From assembly GCA_037043015.1 (NCBI GenBank), contig CM073325.1, forward strand, positions 12,875,001 through 12,939,000: a DNA stretch of 64,000 nt. Reading direction: 5' to 3'. Of this stretch, positions 35,242 to 46,900 are shown in pieces. Numbering within the stretch: position 1 is the stretch's first letter; the number at the start of each line of letters is the position of its first letter. The DNA is from Bryum argenteum (Eukaryota > Streptophyta > Bryopsida > Bryales > Bryaceae). The notes under the pieces were generated by a model, which saw only the letters and a list, made by a program, of their open reading frames with translations, was not told where the DNA came from and ran no database searches. The translations under genes were made by a program, and so were the position numbers.

Positions 35242-36330
35242 TTGATATATTTTACTATCTTACTTTTACAACTACCAACAAATATCGTGAAAATGACATA
35301 TGTATCCAAAAATGACGAAGATAAGAAAATTACTATAGTCCAAAATACATTAGCAGAAACTTCTTTATCAAAAAGAAGTGCTCGAAACGCCATAAAATGC
35401 AAAAAATATGCCGAAAATAAAAAAGAAGTGCATGGTGAAAATGACATGTTATCAAACTGTGAGATACTTAAAAGAGAGTTGCGGAACAAAAAAAGAAGAG
35501 ATAAGTATGCCCAACAAAAGGTCATCAAATCATTACCTCTATCACCTATAAATAAAAAAATCATTCATAAATCTAAGCAAGATTCGGTACCCCAACAAAA
35601 GGTTATCAAATCATTACCTCCATCAACCATGAATAAAGAAATCATTCATAAATCTAAGCAAGATTTGGTACCAAGTCTAAATTTAACAAAGAAAGAAATA
35701 ATCAATAAAAAACGAAGAGAAAGATATGCAAATCAAAAAAGATTGAGAATTTCAAATATACCAGAGGCTATTTTAAATGCAAATTCCCCATATGCATATA
35801 TACCTCAAATTAATCAACATCATTCCTTTACAGAATGCCAAGTTAAACGCAATGCAAAGAAACAAAAAGCACATCATATTGAATCAGATATTATACAACC
35901 AATGTGGGCAAAAAAACAGAAAACCACTCGTGCAATATATGATTTTATCAAAAATAGAAACGAGAAGATTTCAAAACCAACTATTGATCAAGTAAAATTG
36001 AGGTTAGATGCATTAAACAAAAACCGTAGAGTCAAATATGCATTACATAAACAACTCAAATTGTTCAATTTGAAGCGAAGAATCTTATATGCTTCACAAA
36101 AATACACGAAAGACTTACAAACGATTAATGGTAGACGAAGAGAATACAATAAATATCAAAATATAATAAAAAATTTACAAATTAATAAAAACCGGAGGCG
36201 GTTACATTTATTACGAAAAAAGCAAAATATTTGTAACCATCAATTTCCTCCAGATATCACCTTCGAGAACAATGTACATTGTTTACAACAATATAATGAT
36301 TACATGACAAATAAATCTTTCATTTTTTAA
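35242..36330 (+). CDS. Lys/Arg-rich N-terminal Helitron ORF
   Basis: About 350 residues, starting at the ATG in MTYVSKNDEDKKIT near 35296 or upstream. They are dominated by repeated basic motifs of the type KKRRERYANQKR (for example KKRRDKYAQQKV, KNRRVKYALHKQ, KRRILYASQKY). Similar Arg-Tyr-Ala repeats occur N-terminal to Rep in some Helitrons and may bind nucleic acid. It contains an internal direct repeat of about 85 bp (QQKVIKSLPLSPINKKIIHK and its near copy) at about 35512-35675. The TAA is 22 bases before the next ORF, so it may once have been one polypeptide. Confidence 0.6.
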   Translation: MIYFTILLLQLPTNIVKMTYVSKNDEDKKITIVQNTLAETSLSKRSARNAIKCKKYAENKKEVHGENDMLSNCEILKRELRNKKRRDKYAQQKVIKSLPLSPINKKIIHKSKQDSVPQQKVIKSLPPSTMNKEIIHKSKQDLVPSLNLTKKEIINKKRRERYANQKRLRISNIPEAILNANSPYAYIPQINQHHSFTECQVKRNAKKQKAHHIESDIIQPMWAKKQKTTRAIYDFIKNRNEKISKPTIDQVKLRLDALNKNRRVKYALHKQLKLFNLKRRILYASQKYTKDLQTINGRRREYNKYQNIIKNLQINKNRRRLHLLRKKQNICNHQFPPDITFENNVHCLQQYNDYMTNKSFIF

Positions 36331-36351
36331 AATTGTTCAGTATGTAATCAA

Positions 36352-39267
36352 ATGACAAATGCAACATTTGTTAAAAAGTACAAAATTAATGATATTAATG
36401 TTAAATTCCCTCACATGCGAACGTTATTATCATTCAATTCAAACTATCACATCAGCAATAAGTCAACTATACCCCAAGAACTTTTAGATGATACTCAACA
36501 CCAGCACGCAAACCTAAATGGATTGTTGCTTTCCAAAAAAGGAATCTCTTACGAAGATAGTTCTGTATATATATGTAAAGAATGTCAATCTGCATTACAT
36601 GCTAAACGGATGCCTAAATTTGCTCTTGCGAATGGCTTGTGGATAGGAAAAGTCGATAAATTGCTGCCCAAACTGACAACTATAGAACAATCACTCATTT
36701 CTAAATACCGATGTCGTGCGATACTTATAAAATTACGTTACATTAAAGGTGGAAATAGACAATATGCTCTAAAAAGAAACTTGGTGAGTTTTGCTCAAGA
36801 TCCAATAAATGCATACAAATTAATAAATTCAATACCACCATCATTGGATTCATTATCAGATTCAATTGCAGTGCATTTTGTAGGAGCAAATCATCCTCCA
36901 ATAAACATTGTTAGAGCATGTGATTTGTTATATGTTCGTAGGGCTGTAGTTTCAGCTTGGATAACATGGCTTCAAATACATCATATTGGATACAAAAATA
37001 TAACAATAGATACTCAAGCATTAAATACACTACCACAAAATGACATACCAAGCACAATATTAAGATCAATATTTCAATCTACAAACATTGGATTAGCTAA
37101 TGCTGAACATCGTACAAATATAACTGATCTCCATAACTTATCAAAAGATGATTCCATTAACACAACTAATCTAATAATGGAAACGTCTGGGCTCATTGAC
37201 TTCGACGGTACAAATATCGATGCCAATGAAATGATGCAGAATGCTATACAAAATATGAAAAGAAATTTATACATGTCTTATACTCATGAATCAAGAATGG
37301 CTAATGAATATAACAACAATGACCTTATTGCTGGAATGTTTCCCACTCTTTTTCCATATGGCATAGGAGTACCTGAAATGAGCAATCGTCCCATAAAAAT
37401 TACTCTACAAACACATGTACGCTATTTACTCAATCTTGATGATAAAGTACATGGGTTTGGAAAACATCATTTATTTCCTTTTTTCATGTTCAATATAATA
37501 CAACGACGACAGATATGTCTTGGTTCTAAGCTGACTGTATCAAAACCCTCGTTTATTTCAAAAGCCGCACTATTGAATAATATAAAATCAATAGACCTCA
37601 ATAAGTTAATTCAGAATCCCTCGATATATACAGAAAAAAAAGAAATACAAACTTTGTTACGACATATCAAAGCATCTAGCAATCACGTCCTTGGATCAGG
37701 CAGTTCTCGCAAAACTCAACGAGATCAAATTATAAGTATGATGCATCAATTAGGTGTCCCAAGTATATTCTTTACGATTAATCCAGCTGCCCTTCATCAT
37801 CCGTTAGTATGCTTATATAGTGGAGAAAATATTAACCTAGACGTTCATTTCGATTCCAATATACCTGACAAAAATAAAAGGCACTACATTGCAACAACAA
37901 ATCCAAAAGCTCAAGCTACTTTTGTGCAAACTATAGTAAATGCCACGTTTGAGTACCTACTTTGTACAAAAGAAAAAAACAAAGAAGTAAATAAAGACAA
38001 ATCCGGAGTACTTGGAAACGTGATTGCACATTATGGTTGTTACGAATCCGCCAAAAATGGAAGCCTCCACATACACACTCTACTATGGTTAGCAAATGCA
38101 CCTCATCCAGACGAATTAACTATGAAACTACAAAATGATCCAAACTTTCAAGCATCATTAATAAAGTATTTGAACGACATCATTTTAAGAGATACTACAT
38201 TATTCGAAAGCACAATTGATGACAAATATAGTAAATAAAAACTAAATGATGAAGAACAGAAAAGTAGTCTCATTAATAACATACATCCTTGTACCACACG
38301 AGCCCCAGATGTAAACGACACTAATTTCTTAAACAACCTCAAAAATGATGCAATACAATTAATGAATGTGTGTAATAGACACGTTTGTAACCCAGCATGT
38401 TACAAAAATGATAAGGATGCACAAACGAAACTATGTAGATACGGATATCCTGCCCCATTAGTATCAGAAACACACTTCAATCCAGAAACAAATTTATTAC
38501 ATATCAAACGAACAGACAAGTGGCTGAACAATGCAAATCCATGGATACTTAGTGCATCTAGATGTAACCACGGCATTAAATTCATAGGCGCCTCCGGAAA
38601 GGACGCCAAAGCCATTGTTTATTATATTACTGATTACATTACAAAATCCTCAATATATACATCACACATGTACTCTCTCCTGCAAATTGCTGTACAGAAA
38701 ATTGAAACTACATACGATAAACAATCATGTAAAGACTCCATTGATCGCAGTCGCCGACTACTTATAAAATGTTTGAATACTATTGGTTCTCAACAAGAGA
38801 TTTCGGCAACTAGGGCCGTCAGCTATCTTATGAATTATCCTAACCATATAACAAACCAAAATTTTATTTATATTCCGTGGTACAGTTTATCATATTGGGT
38901 TCAAGAGCAAGAGCAATTTCAGAATGATGCCATTGATATCCAATATGAGCGAGGAAGTTATGAGACATTTAAATTGTGCAAGCAGAAAAACAACAATCAA
39001 ATTATATTGCACAACTTTCGCATAGACTATCAATACCGTCCACTATCTTGTGCCATAATGTCACCATATGAATTTGCTAGCGCAACAACCAAATCAAACC
39101 ATTCACGTGGATTCAAGTATCTTGAAGAACATCCCCAATTTCAATCTCATAGTCTTCACAAATTCAAAAATGCCAAAATACCGGTTATACAAGGTTATAA
39201 CATTCCTTCCAAGAAGAATGATCCTGAAAATTACAGTCGTGCCATGTGCATATTGTTTACTACATGA
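36352..39267 (+). CDS. Helitron Rep (HUH) region, interrupted by one stop and one frameshift
   Basis: Residues run in one frame from 36352 to 39267 with a single TAA at 36352+1884 (38236-38238). The N terminus has a CKECQSALHAKRMPKFALAN block (DUF6570-like). Next comes the Helitron_like_N region with ESRMANEYNNNDLIAGMFPT and LFPYGIG. The HUH metal-binding motif is KNGSLHIHTLLWL at about 38055. Past the stop, the catalytic two-tyrosine motif is KAIVYYITDYITKS at about 38610. Rep nicks and joins DNA in rolling-circle transposition. The frame shifts at about 39245-39267, where the downstream frame takes over. Confidence 0.8.
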
Positions 39268-40069
39268 TATTTTATGGTATCATGATATAATACTTCAATA
39301 TAATACATGGGAAGAAACATATGCAGTACATCAACAACGTATATCATCGTACAATAAACGAATTATCTCAAACATACAAATTATTCAAGAATGCAAAGAA
39401 TCTAGGGATGCAGACAGACTCATGATTGACAACAAGAAATTAAATTCATCCATCGCAAATAACTACAACGAAGAAGAAGAAGAAGAAGAAGAAGAAGAAG
39501 AAGAAGAAGAAGAAAAAAAAATGCACCCCATATTTAACCAACCCTTAGAAAACGAACTAGATGAAGACGAAAACATATGTATACCTATTATACAAGAAGA
39601 CAACGTTCCAAATCCAACACAAGATAATACATTAGAATTACAATATCTTCAGTGTAACACAAGTATGAAAAGCTATGTAACTGGTGTAATAGACACACTC
39701 CAAGGTATGACTACAAACATAAACTCTCCAACTGAGAACACATTAGAAGAAGCTTTTGGTATATCCAAAAATTCCTATATCTTCCCCATTAAAAATTGGT
39801 TAAAACAGTTACGTACTCAAGAAAAATCTATTGAAACAAACTCACAACAAAACACACATCAACACACAGAATTAAATATCACAACGAACTGTGAACCATT
39901 ACTAAGAACTTTGACTAATCAAGACACCATTAATCTAATTAATGATAATAATGACATTCACTCCAATGACATTTCACTACAAATAAAAATACAAAACACA
40001 TTCAATCTTTCAATCGAACAAAATCAAGTATTCAAGGATTTCATTCAAAATCTACAATCATCTACATCC
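39068..40069 (+). CDS. Helitron linker region after frameshift, ends before helicase
   Basis: The meaningful part starts at about 39250, continuing the previous ORF one frame on (DILWYHDII...WEETYAVHQQ). It contains SNIQIIQECKESRDAD, the Helitron block between Rep and helicase. A (GAA)n run at 39468-39512 encodes about 15 Glu in a row. The protein leads to LSIEQNQVFKDFIQNLQ, where Helitron helicases begin, then runs into the TTAA element, which supplies foreign residues up to 40132. Confidence 0.7.
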
Positions 40070-41051
40070 TTAACCCTTAAACGCCCACGATGTCGAAAAA
40101 CGACATTGCGGATGTACATCCAGAAACTTTGAAGAGCCATATCTTCCTCATCCAAGGTCCGTTTTGGATGAAATCACTTGGGTTAGGTTCCAAATCAAGT
40201 CTAGTTTGTGTTGTAAAATTTGCAAGCCCATACAATAAAGTATGAATTAATGGAATGCACTTTAGTGAAGACAGCTCTTGTTTTTGGGATTCCAAGCATG
40301 GGGCATGTATTACCATTGCAAGCCAATTATGTGAAATTAAAAATAGTTTTTCATGATTTTTTTTTTCATGGTCATGATCTTAAGGTGATTCTTAACAACT
40401 TCGTAGTGAGGAGTTTTTTGATCCAAATGATTTTGCTATTGGATTTGCAATGATGTTTTGTCAACAGAAAAAGTGAGAAAATGGATGATATTAGAGGAGC
40501 TATATCTCCCTCATCCACCGTTGGATTTCAACTTGATTTTTTGGGATGGTCTCCAATTAGAGTCTAGTCTAAGTGGTAGAAACCTTAACAAGATCGAAGA
40601 TGTTTTGAAGATAAAGCATGAAATTGAATGCAAAGGGTCTAGTTTTGGACTATTTTTCCTTTGTAAAATGTTCGGTAGTTTTTACCATTGCATGGCTTAT
40701 ATTTGAGCCAAGAATTTTTTTTGATGAATTTTTGTTGGGTAAAGGACTTATTAAGATGAAGGTGAACATCTTTCTAGTTGGTGATTTTTTCATTGCAATA
40801 GGTATATTGGTAGCATTTCCACCTCAAAGTGAAAATGATGAAATTTTGCAGTTTGTTTTTGATATTAATATGTTACGATCTCCCGATCTATAAGGCCTCA
40901 TGACTCAAATTTTGGTCCACATGATCTTCGATAAGTCTATTACAAGTTTGTACGGTTAAGATTTTAATAGCTTCTCTTGATTTTCATCTATGACAATTTC
41001 TATGGAAATGTGTTTTTTTGCTAAAAATAGGCTTGGGCGTTTAGGGGTTAA
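40070..41051. mobile_element. TTAA-ended element, copy D, full length
   Basis: This 982-bp element is bounded by TTAA at 40070-40073 and 41048-41051. The ends are TTAACCCTTAAACGCCCA and TGGGCGTTTAGGGGTTAA (inverse with one mismatch), with the stem-loop TGTCG-AAAAA-CGACA 16 bp inside the left end. The left flank is Helitron and the right flank is copia. It has open stretches (for example 40458-40706) but no transposase motif. Confidence 0.85.
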
Positions 41052-42360
41052 AGCATTTATTTTGATATTTGAAGGGAATTGAGTACTTAGGTCAGCATTA
41101 TACACGATCGGCTAATTCAATATTAATGCGTTATATTGATGTTGATTATAGCTCTGATCTTGCAACCTCCAAACCTCAAACTGGTCATGTTTTCTTGGAA
41201 CACGGTGTTCCAATCTCTTCGAAATACGCAATAACCGTGACATCATAAAATTATTGAAAATTTATTTCTTTACGCGAGGCGTCCACAAAATGCATGTAGC
41301 TAAGATCTTTGATAAATTTTTTTAACAAATTTAGGATTACCATATGACAACACTGCTATATTTTATATGAGGATAATAGTACTTGTCTTTCACAAATGCA
41401 AGCAGGTTCTATCAAGGGCGATCGAATGAAACATATTGATCCTAAGTATTTCAGTTTAACTCGTAATTTGATGACAACTGGAGTACTTCAAATCAAAAAG
41501 ATTATATTAGCAGACAATCTTGCAGATTTGCTCACAAAAGCGCTTTCGGTGTCAGTTCATCGTCGACTTGTTCATTCTATTGGCATGCGTCGATTGAATA
41601 TCATAGAACAAGATATTCCTCTCTGGATTTTTCCCAATGAGTTACAATCAGAAGGAGCTGATAAAATTTGTTTCATTTTTTTTCCTTCATTTGTGTTTTT
41701 TTCCTTTTATCATCATCAAGGTTTTTCGCAATTAAGATTTTGATGAAGCAGCAAATAAAAGGTGGGTCGCAAAGAGAACTACAATTTATGATCCCATAGA
41801 CGGTTTATGTATGGAGTCTGTTAATCATCTTGGGGTGCTTCGCATATTGTCACAATTTAGGTAGGTGATTTGGCCAACTGGTTATTTGTGCCACACTAGT
41901 GTGTCAAGCTGCGAGTTTCCCCGACTAGTTGACAAGGCCGGCCCGAATCAAACCTCGGACTGGTTGGTTAACCACCGACTTCTTTATCCAGTCAACCAAG
42001 TCCTCGACTTGACGAGTATCTTCGGCATCGAGCCGTATTTGTACCAGTTTATTATGTTCATATTTTCAATACCTCGTTGAGCAAGGAGTGTTTCAAATTG
42101 ATAATCTTACATACGCTCTTATTTGTATTGAAGCTAGTTGAGTCAGTAGTGTAAGATACCACCAACTTTGGACCTATGAGAAAGAAGTACTATTCATCTT
42201 CTCTCTCCTTGTATCTTCATAAACCCTTTCTGTCAATCTAAGACTCTCTCTTTTGTGTCTATCTTCTTGGTGCTTACTTTGTATTCTACTTGTTTTCATT
42301 TGTATTTTCAACAAATTCCAGTAGAATTTTCCCCTTCCAAGGGAATACTCTCACATTTGG
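41052..42360 (+). mobile_element. Ty1/copia retrotransposon, right copy (RNase H to 3' end)
   Basis: It begins directly after copy D in the same RNase H sequence seen at 27676-28011. It then continues where the left copy stops: MQAGSIKGDRMKHIDPKYFS and an ADNLADLLTKAL...LVHSIGMRRL end (41396-41620), typical of the copia C terminus. Downstream to about 42360 lies LTR-like DNA ending in a TCTCACA-type sequence, but without a second LTR I cannot fix its limits. The coding part has stops (for example TAA at about 41247). Confidence 0.7.
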
Positions 42361-43979
42361 TGTTATATTTTGATTATCACTATTGTAACACTATGGTGAC
42401 TTATGTCATTTGATGTCGGCAATGGTTTGTGGCAACTACCAAGGAGGCACCCTAGAATCCGTGGGGACCTCCCAAGGTTGTTTTCGATAATTTTGAATTC
42501 AAATTTGAGGTCTCCGACCCCAAGTTATCCTTGGAAGCCTACTCCTTGGCATTTAATGTCTGTACATCAAAAAATTAGGGGGCTCATTACCCCTCCTCCA
42601 TCCTCCTTGGTAGCTGCTACAAACACTTACCCATTTGATGTTTTGGTTTGCAATTAACTTTTTTTACACTAATCAGCAACTCTTCTACAATAGAAGTTAT
42701 TGAAAGTTTAGTATTTTGGAGCCAAAAGTAGACCAAATTCTCGAATTGACACAACCATGGCATGATGGATTGCAAGACAATTTTATCTATTTAAGAATTG
42801 CACCCAAATTTGGTATGCACCAACTTTTGAATAAATAGATTCTCTACATTATCTACTAGAAGCTCTTACACTAGTTTAGTGATTTGAAGCCAAATTTACT
42901 ATGCAACAAATTTTGGATAACAAGCTCATCTACATTAACTACTAAAAGCTCTGGGACGTCTTTTCAAGTTCTTAGATTTCAACAAAGTTGAATTCTTATG
43001 TGCAATGATAAAAACAAAATGAAAAGACAAAATGCAAAGTAGTTTATGTTTCTAACTCCTTTTTTATTTCTTTGCCTAAAGCATTCTTCTATTCATTTAC
43101 TTCTTCTTCCTCTCCAAAATGGCAATCTAAGATGATTAACATCTCAGCCGAAAGCCATATTAGATTGGAACACTCTAGCAATCTACAAAAATTTGAAAAT
43201 TGAATAAATATGCACCATGCGACGTGAATCTTCATAAGATACATAGTATAGAATAATACTCCATAAACCTCTTAATTCAGACATCATAAAAATTGGAACA
43301 AATACACTGAATCAAATGAAACACTTCTGACCGACAGAAGTATCACATATTATGACTCCAGATATTGATGTCTTCAAATGTGTAGTGTCTCGATTCCATA
43401 CCTATACACGCCACAGTTGAATTCCAAGGAAAGAACTTGAGCTCCAATGCTTTAATAAAAGCAGCACATTATCCACAAACCAATGTTCTCAAGCAAATGA
43501 CTACATTAACATTAAACATTGCTGCACAAAGCGCCCAACTCAATCAAGATTCCCTAGAACCAACAAGCATCACATGATCAACCTCATAACAACCCTACAG
43601 ATGATCCCTCGAAATTAAGTGACGGGAGAGGTTACTAGTAACAGACAGAATATATTAAAATGAATACCAATTTACACGAGAACGTGCACCTCTCCAGGCC
43701 CGAACTCGAACTCCAACTGAGCACTCGGCCCATCATTCAACTCATGAAGATGTCCCAAATTCATGCTGCAGACTCGAGAACACCCTCAAATCTCACATCC
43801 TCTTCAAGCTCAAACACGAATCGTTGCGAATCTAAAAGGATATACACAGAAACATACGGAGATCAACAATCACATACGCAGCTGGCATGAGATAGAACGT
43901 ACTGCTGCCTCTTCCGAGGATAATGACTTGGTCACCTCGAAACCAGGACACACACATTCAGAGCCTCGGAGATATATTG
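42361..43979. other. AT-rich stretch between copia and VPS41
   Basis: No supported coding sequence. The last few hundred bases to 43979 are probably VPS41 3' untranslated or downstream DNA. Overlapping plus-strand frames at 43660-44171 are shadows. Confidence 0.5.
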
Positions 43980-46900
43980 CTATCTGACTTCCACACTGCC
44001 CCAAGCAGCTCCATTCCGCTCGAAGGAACTAGTCGATCTTTCATAGCCACCGGATTCGTGTTTTTCTCGGGCAGAAGCGGCAGTGGTACAAAGAATACAA
44101 CGCATGGGAGCTGGATCTGGTGTATCATCATAAGTGCCGATGTCATTCATGTTAGATCCTGCCCGTCGTAGACCTCCCGATTCGTCTGAAGGTAATATCC
44201 CCGAAGTATCATTCAGACAGGTTTCGTGATAAGCGTGGGTGCAGAAGAATGCCACAACCGCCACGTTTTGTAGCGCAACGGGGTCGAAACATATGCAACA
44301 ACGCCCACTTCCACCGTAATTTGTAGGCATTCGACCACCCTTTCCTCCTGCCTTGTTTGTTCTACTCAAGCTTGCGGCGCTCACTTTTATGCTGTCTCCT
44401 CCGTTTAGGCTTGGCTCATCGGATTTCTTCATGTCGTACTCTGAGCCGCCCACTCGGACTGCGTGACGAGCCTCGTCGTAGTAACGCACCAGCAAATCCA
44501 CGCAATCTGACTGTGTGCCGACAAACAGAAAGTGAGAATCACAGTACCACGATACCTCAGCTTACCCATAAAATAGACTAATAGAACGTTACTATTGCCG
44601 CACCTTCAAAATGTCGTTACAGCCTGCACGTAATGACGTTTCTGTTCGGTAGTCGGCGATGATTTTCACAAGCCGATCACGCAACCTACAAAAGTAAACA
44701 TTTACACCATGCAGCTCAGATCAAGAACATGAGTGGCAAGTAAGGTTTGTAAGATATCTTCTGAATTCGTTTCCTTATGGAAGCTGAAGAGCAAGCACTG
44801 TGCTTAGTAAGGGATGGCACTGACCGAGGAATGGACATTCCAGGAGGAACCATATTCACGAGATGTAAAGGATCAACGTGTCCCACTGTATGCTCCAACA
44901 ACTGACCCACCTGAGAAGCATACGACGATCTAGTTAACCAGGTATACATATTCTGTACGAGATTCTATCTAGGCTTAGATATAAAAACTAGGTGATATTA
45001 ACTTCGAAAGTCATCAATAAGAAGCAGTCACATTATCATCACGACCCACCAAGCAAATGATAGCTAATGGGAAACAGTTGACCAAGAAGATATAAGTGTT
45101 TCTGTACCATGTCAGGATTGTGCATGCTTTGAGTGATAAGTTCCTCCCACAGCTCTTCGTCTGCTTGTGATTGAACAAAGCTAACAGCCTTGCAAAACAG
45201 GAATTACACCAGTTAGAGCCCTGTTAACTTTAAGCGAGTTAACTTCCAAGACATGATAATCTCGCTCAATCTAAATGACAACGGAACAAGTACTAATTAC
45301 AGTAAACTCTCATTGCTGCAAAGTGATCGACTTTGCATACCTGTTCAATGTCTTTCAACTCGTTGATTATGAGAGCCAGCGCGTCCCGACTGTTACCCAT
45401 TCGTCCTAATATGAAAACCCTTTCTCTAGTCAAACCTCTTTTGGTGCAAACTTCGTAAGCCTGCAATGCCAACACATGAGGCAACTCAATACAGCATACA
45501 GCTCCATGTATTTCTGAACACTTGTAAATAGGAAGTCAATAACAAAACATAAAATCGAAGAGAATCACGCATTCTGACACTACTTACCTTGTCAAGACTA
45601 TAATAATGGCTACTTCGCAAAAATGGAAGCAAGAGTCGTGGTTCGTAATCTGCATAGAGCTCAACCTGCAAGATTTACCCCATATGAGAGATCAATTACT
45701 GAAGAAACATGGATGACCACAACGGGTAGAACGACCACATACGATCACATTATGAGTGTAGCCTTTGACACTGAAAAGCAATCGATCTACTAAACAATTT
45801 TCATGAATGACCTCCCGTTGCTTGGACTCATACTTTCTGACTACTTTATTTTCCTATCTATCACAGCAATATCAGGTCCACTGATTTAAGTAACTATCTC
45901 CAACGTGCACGTCATATTTGGTCAGTGATTACGAGATGCAGCTGTTCGATTACGAGCTGCAGATTACAAAGGAACATAACATAAAAAGTTGAAAATGGGA
46001 AGTACCTGTAATCCATGGTATTCTTTACCCGCAGTTGGGTCTTTCTCAAACAACATATGAAGATATAAGTGCAGATATTCTCTCAGTTTTCCATCGGTAT
46101 CCTCTTTCTGCAGTTGTGACACCACTTCCGAAGGTTCGATACTGTCACTCTGATTTATCAACATCTGGACTGTTCGCTTCCCATTCAATGTCATCAAAGG
46201 AACCACCTGCAACATTGCAATACACTTATAAGGAAAAAGAGCCACGGTTACTTATTCCTTCACCGTTACAAATGAAGGGAGCCTATTGACAAATATTACA
46301 GAAAAATAGGAATGCGAAGTGTGACAAGTTGCCACGAGTTCTCGAGAAACTTGCTAACGTATGAACTTGGTAATTGGTTGTAATAGGTCTACCTTGTCGT
46401 GTATGGATCGATAGAGATTGTGCCGCTCAATGAAATCAAATACGAATGGCTTTCCCAACTACATGAGCAGCACAAACAGCAAAGAGTAATGAGGTCAGCC
46501 TTACTAACAATGTAACCAAGTCTAACTAATTTGTAACAATAGCAGCGCTAAAACGAATGTTGCCTACCCTTTGTGGGATAAATAAATCTCAAATGAGCTA
46601 ATAATACACCCTCAACATTCAGCAAAGCGGATGGTGTAAGGTAGCACCATCGCCAGTAGAACATAATCAAAAAACACATGTTCCCGTCGAATCTTCAAAA
46701 ATAACCTTACAATCGTATGATGAACAATCCGGCACATAAAAGAAATCTTAGTACGTACCTCCACATATATATCAAGGGCTCTTTCATATTGCTTCTCAAG
46801 CACATGAAGCTCAGCCAAAGCCTGCCAATAGCAATCCAGCCAGCATACTAATTACTGAACACAACAACTTGGACGCAAAGAAGGAAGTGACTGATATAAA

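Larger units (their letters stand above)
35242..40069 (+). mobile_element. Helitron, truncated before its helicase domain
   Basis: Three consecutive plus-strand ORFs form the N-terminal and Rep portion of a Helitron RepHel protein. The sequence stops at the TTAA element at 40070, just where the helicase would start (SIEQNQVFKDFIQNLQ precedes the missing P-loop). I could not find a 5' TC end or a 3' CTRR hairpin. The ORFs are AT-rich compared with the host genes. Apart from one in-frame stop and one frameshift, about 4.7 kb is open. Confidence 0.8.
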
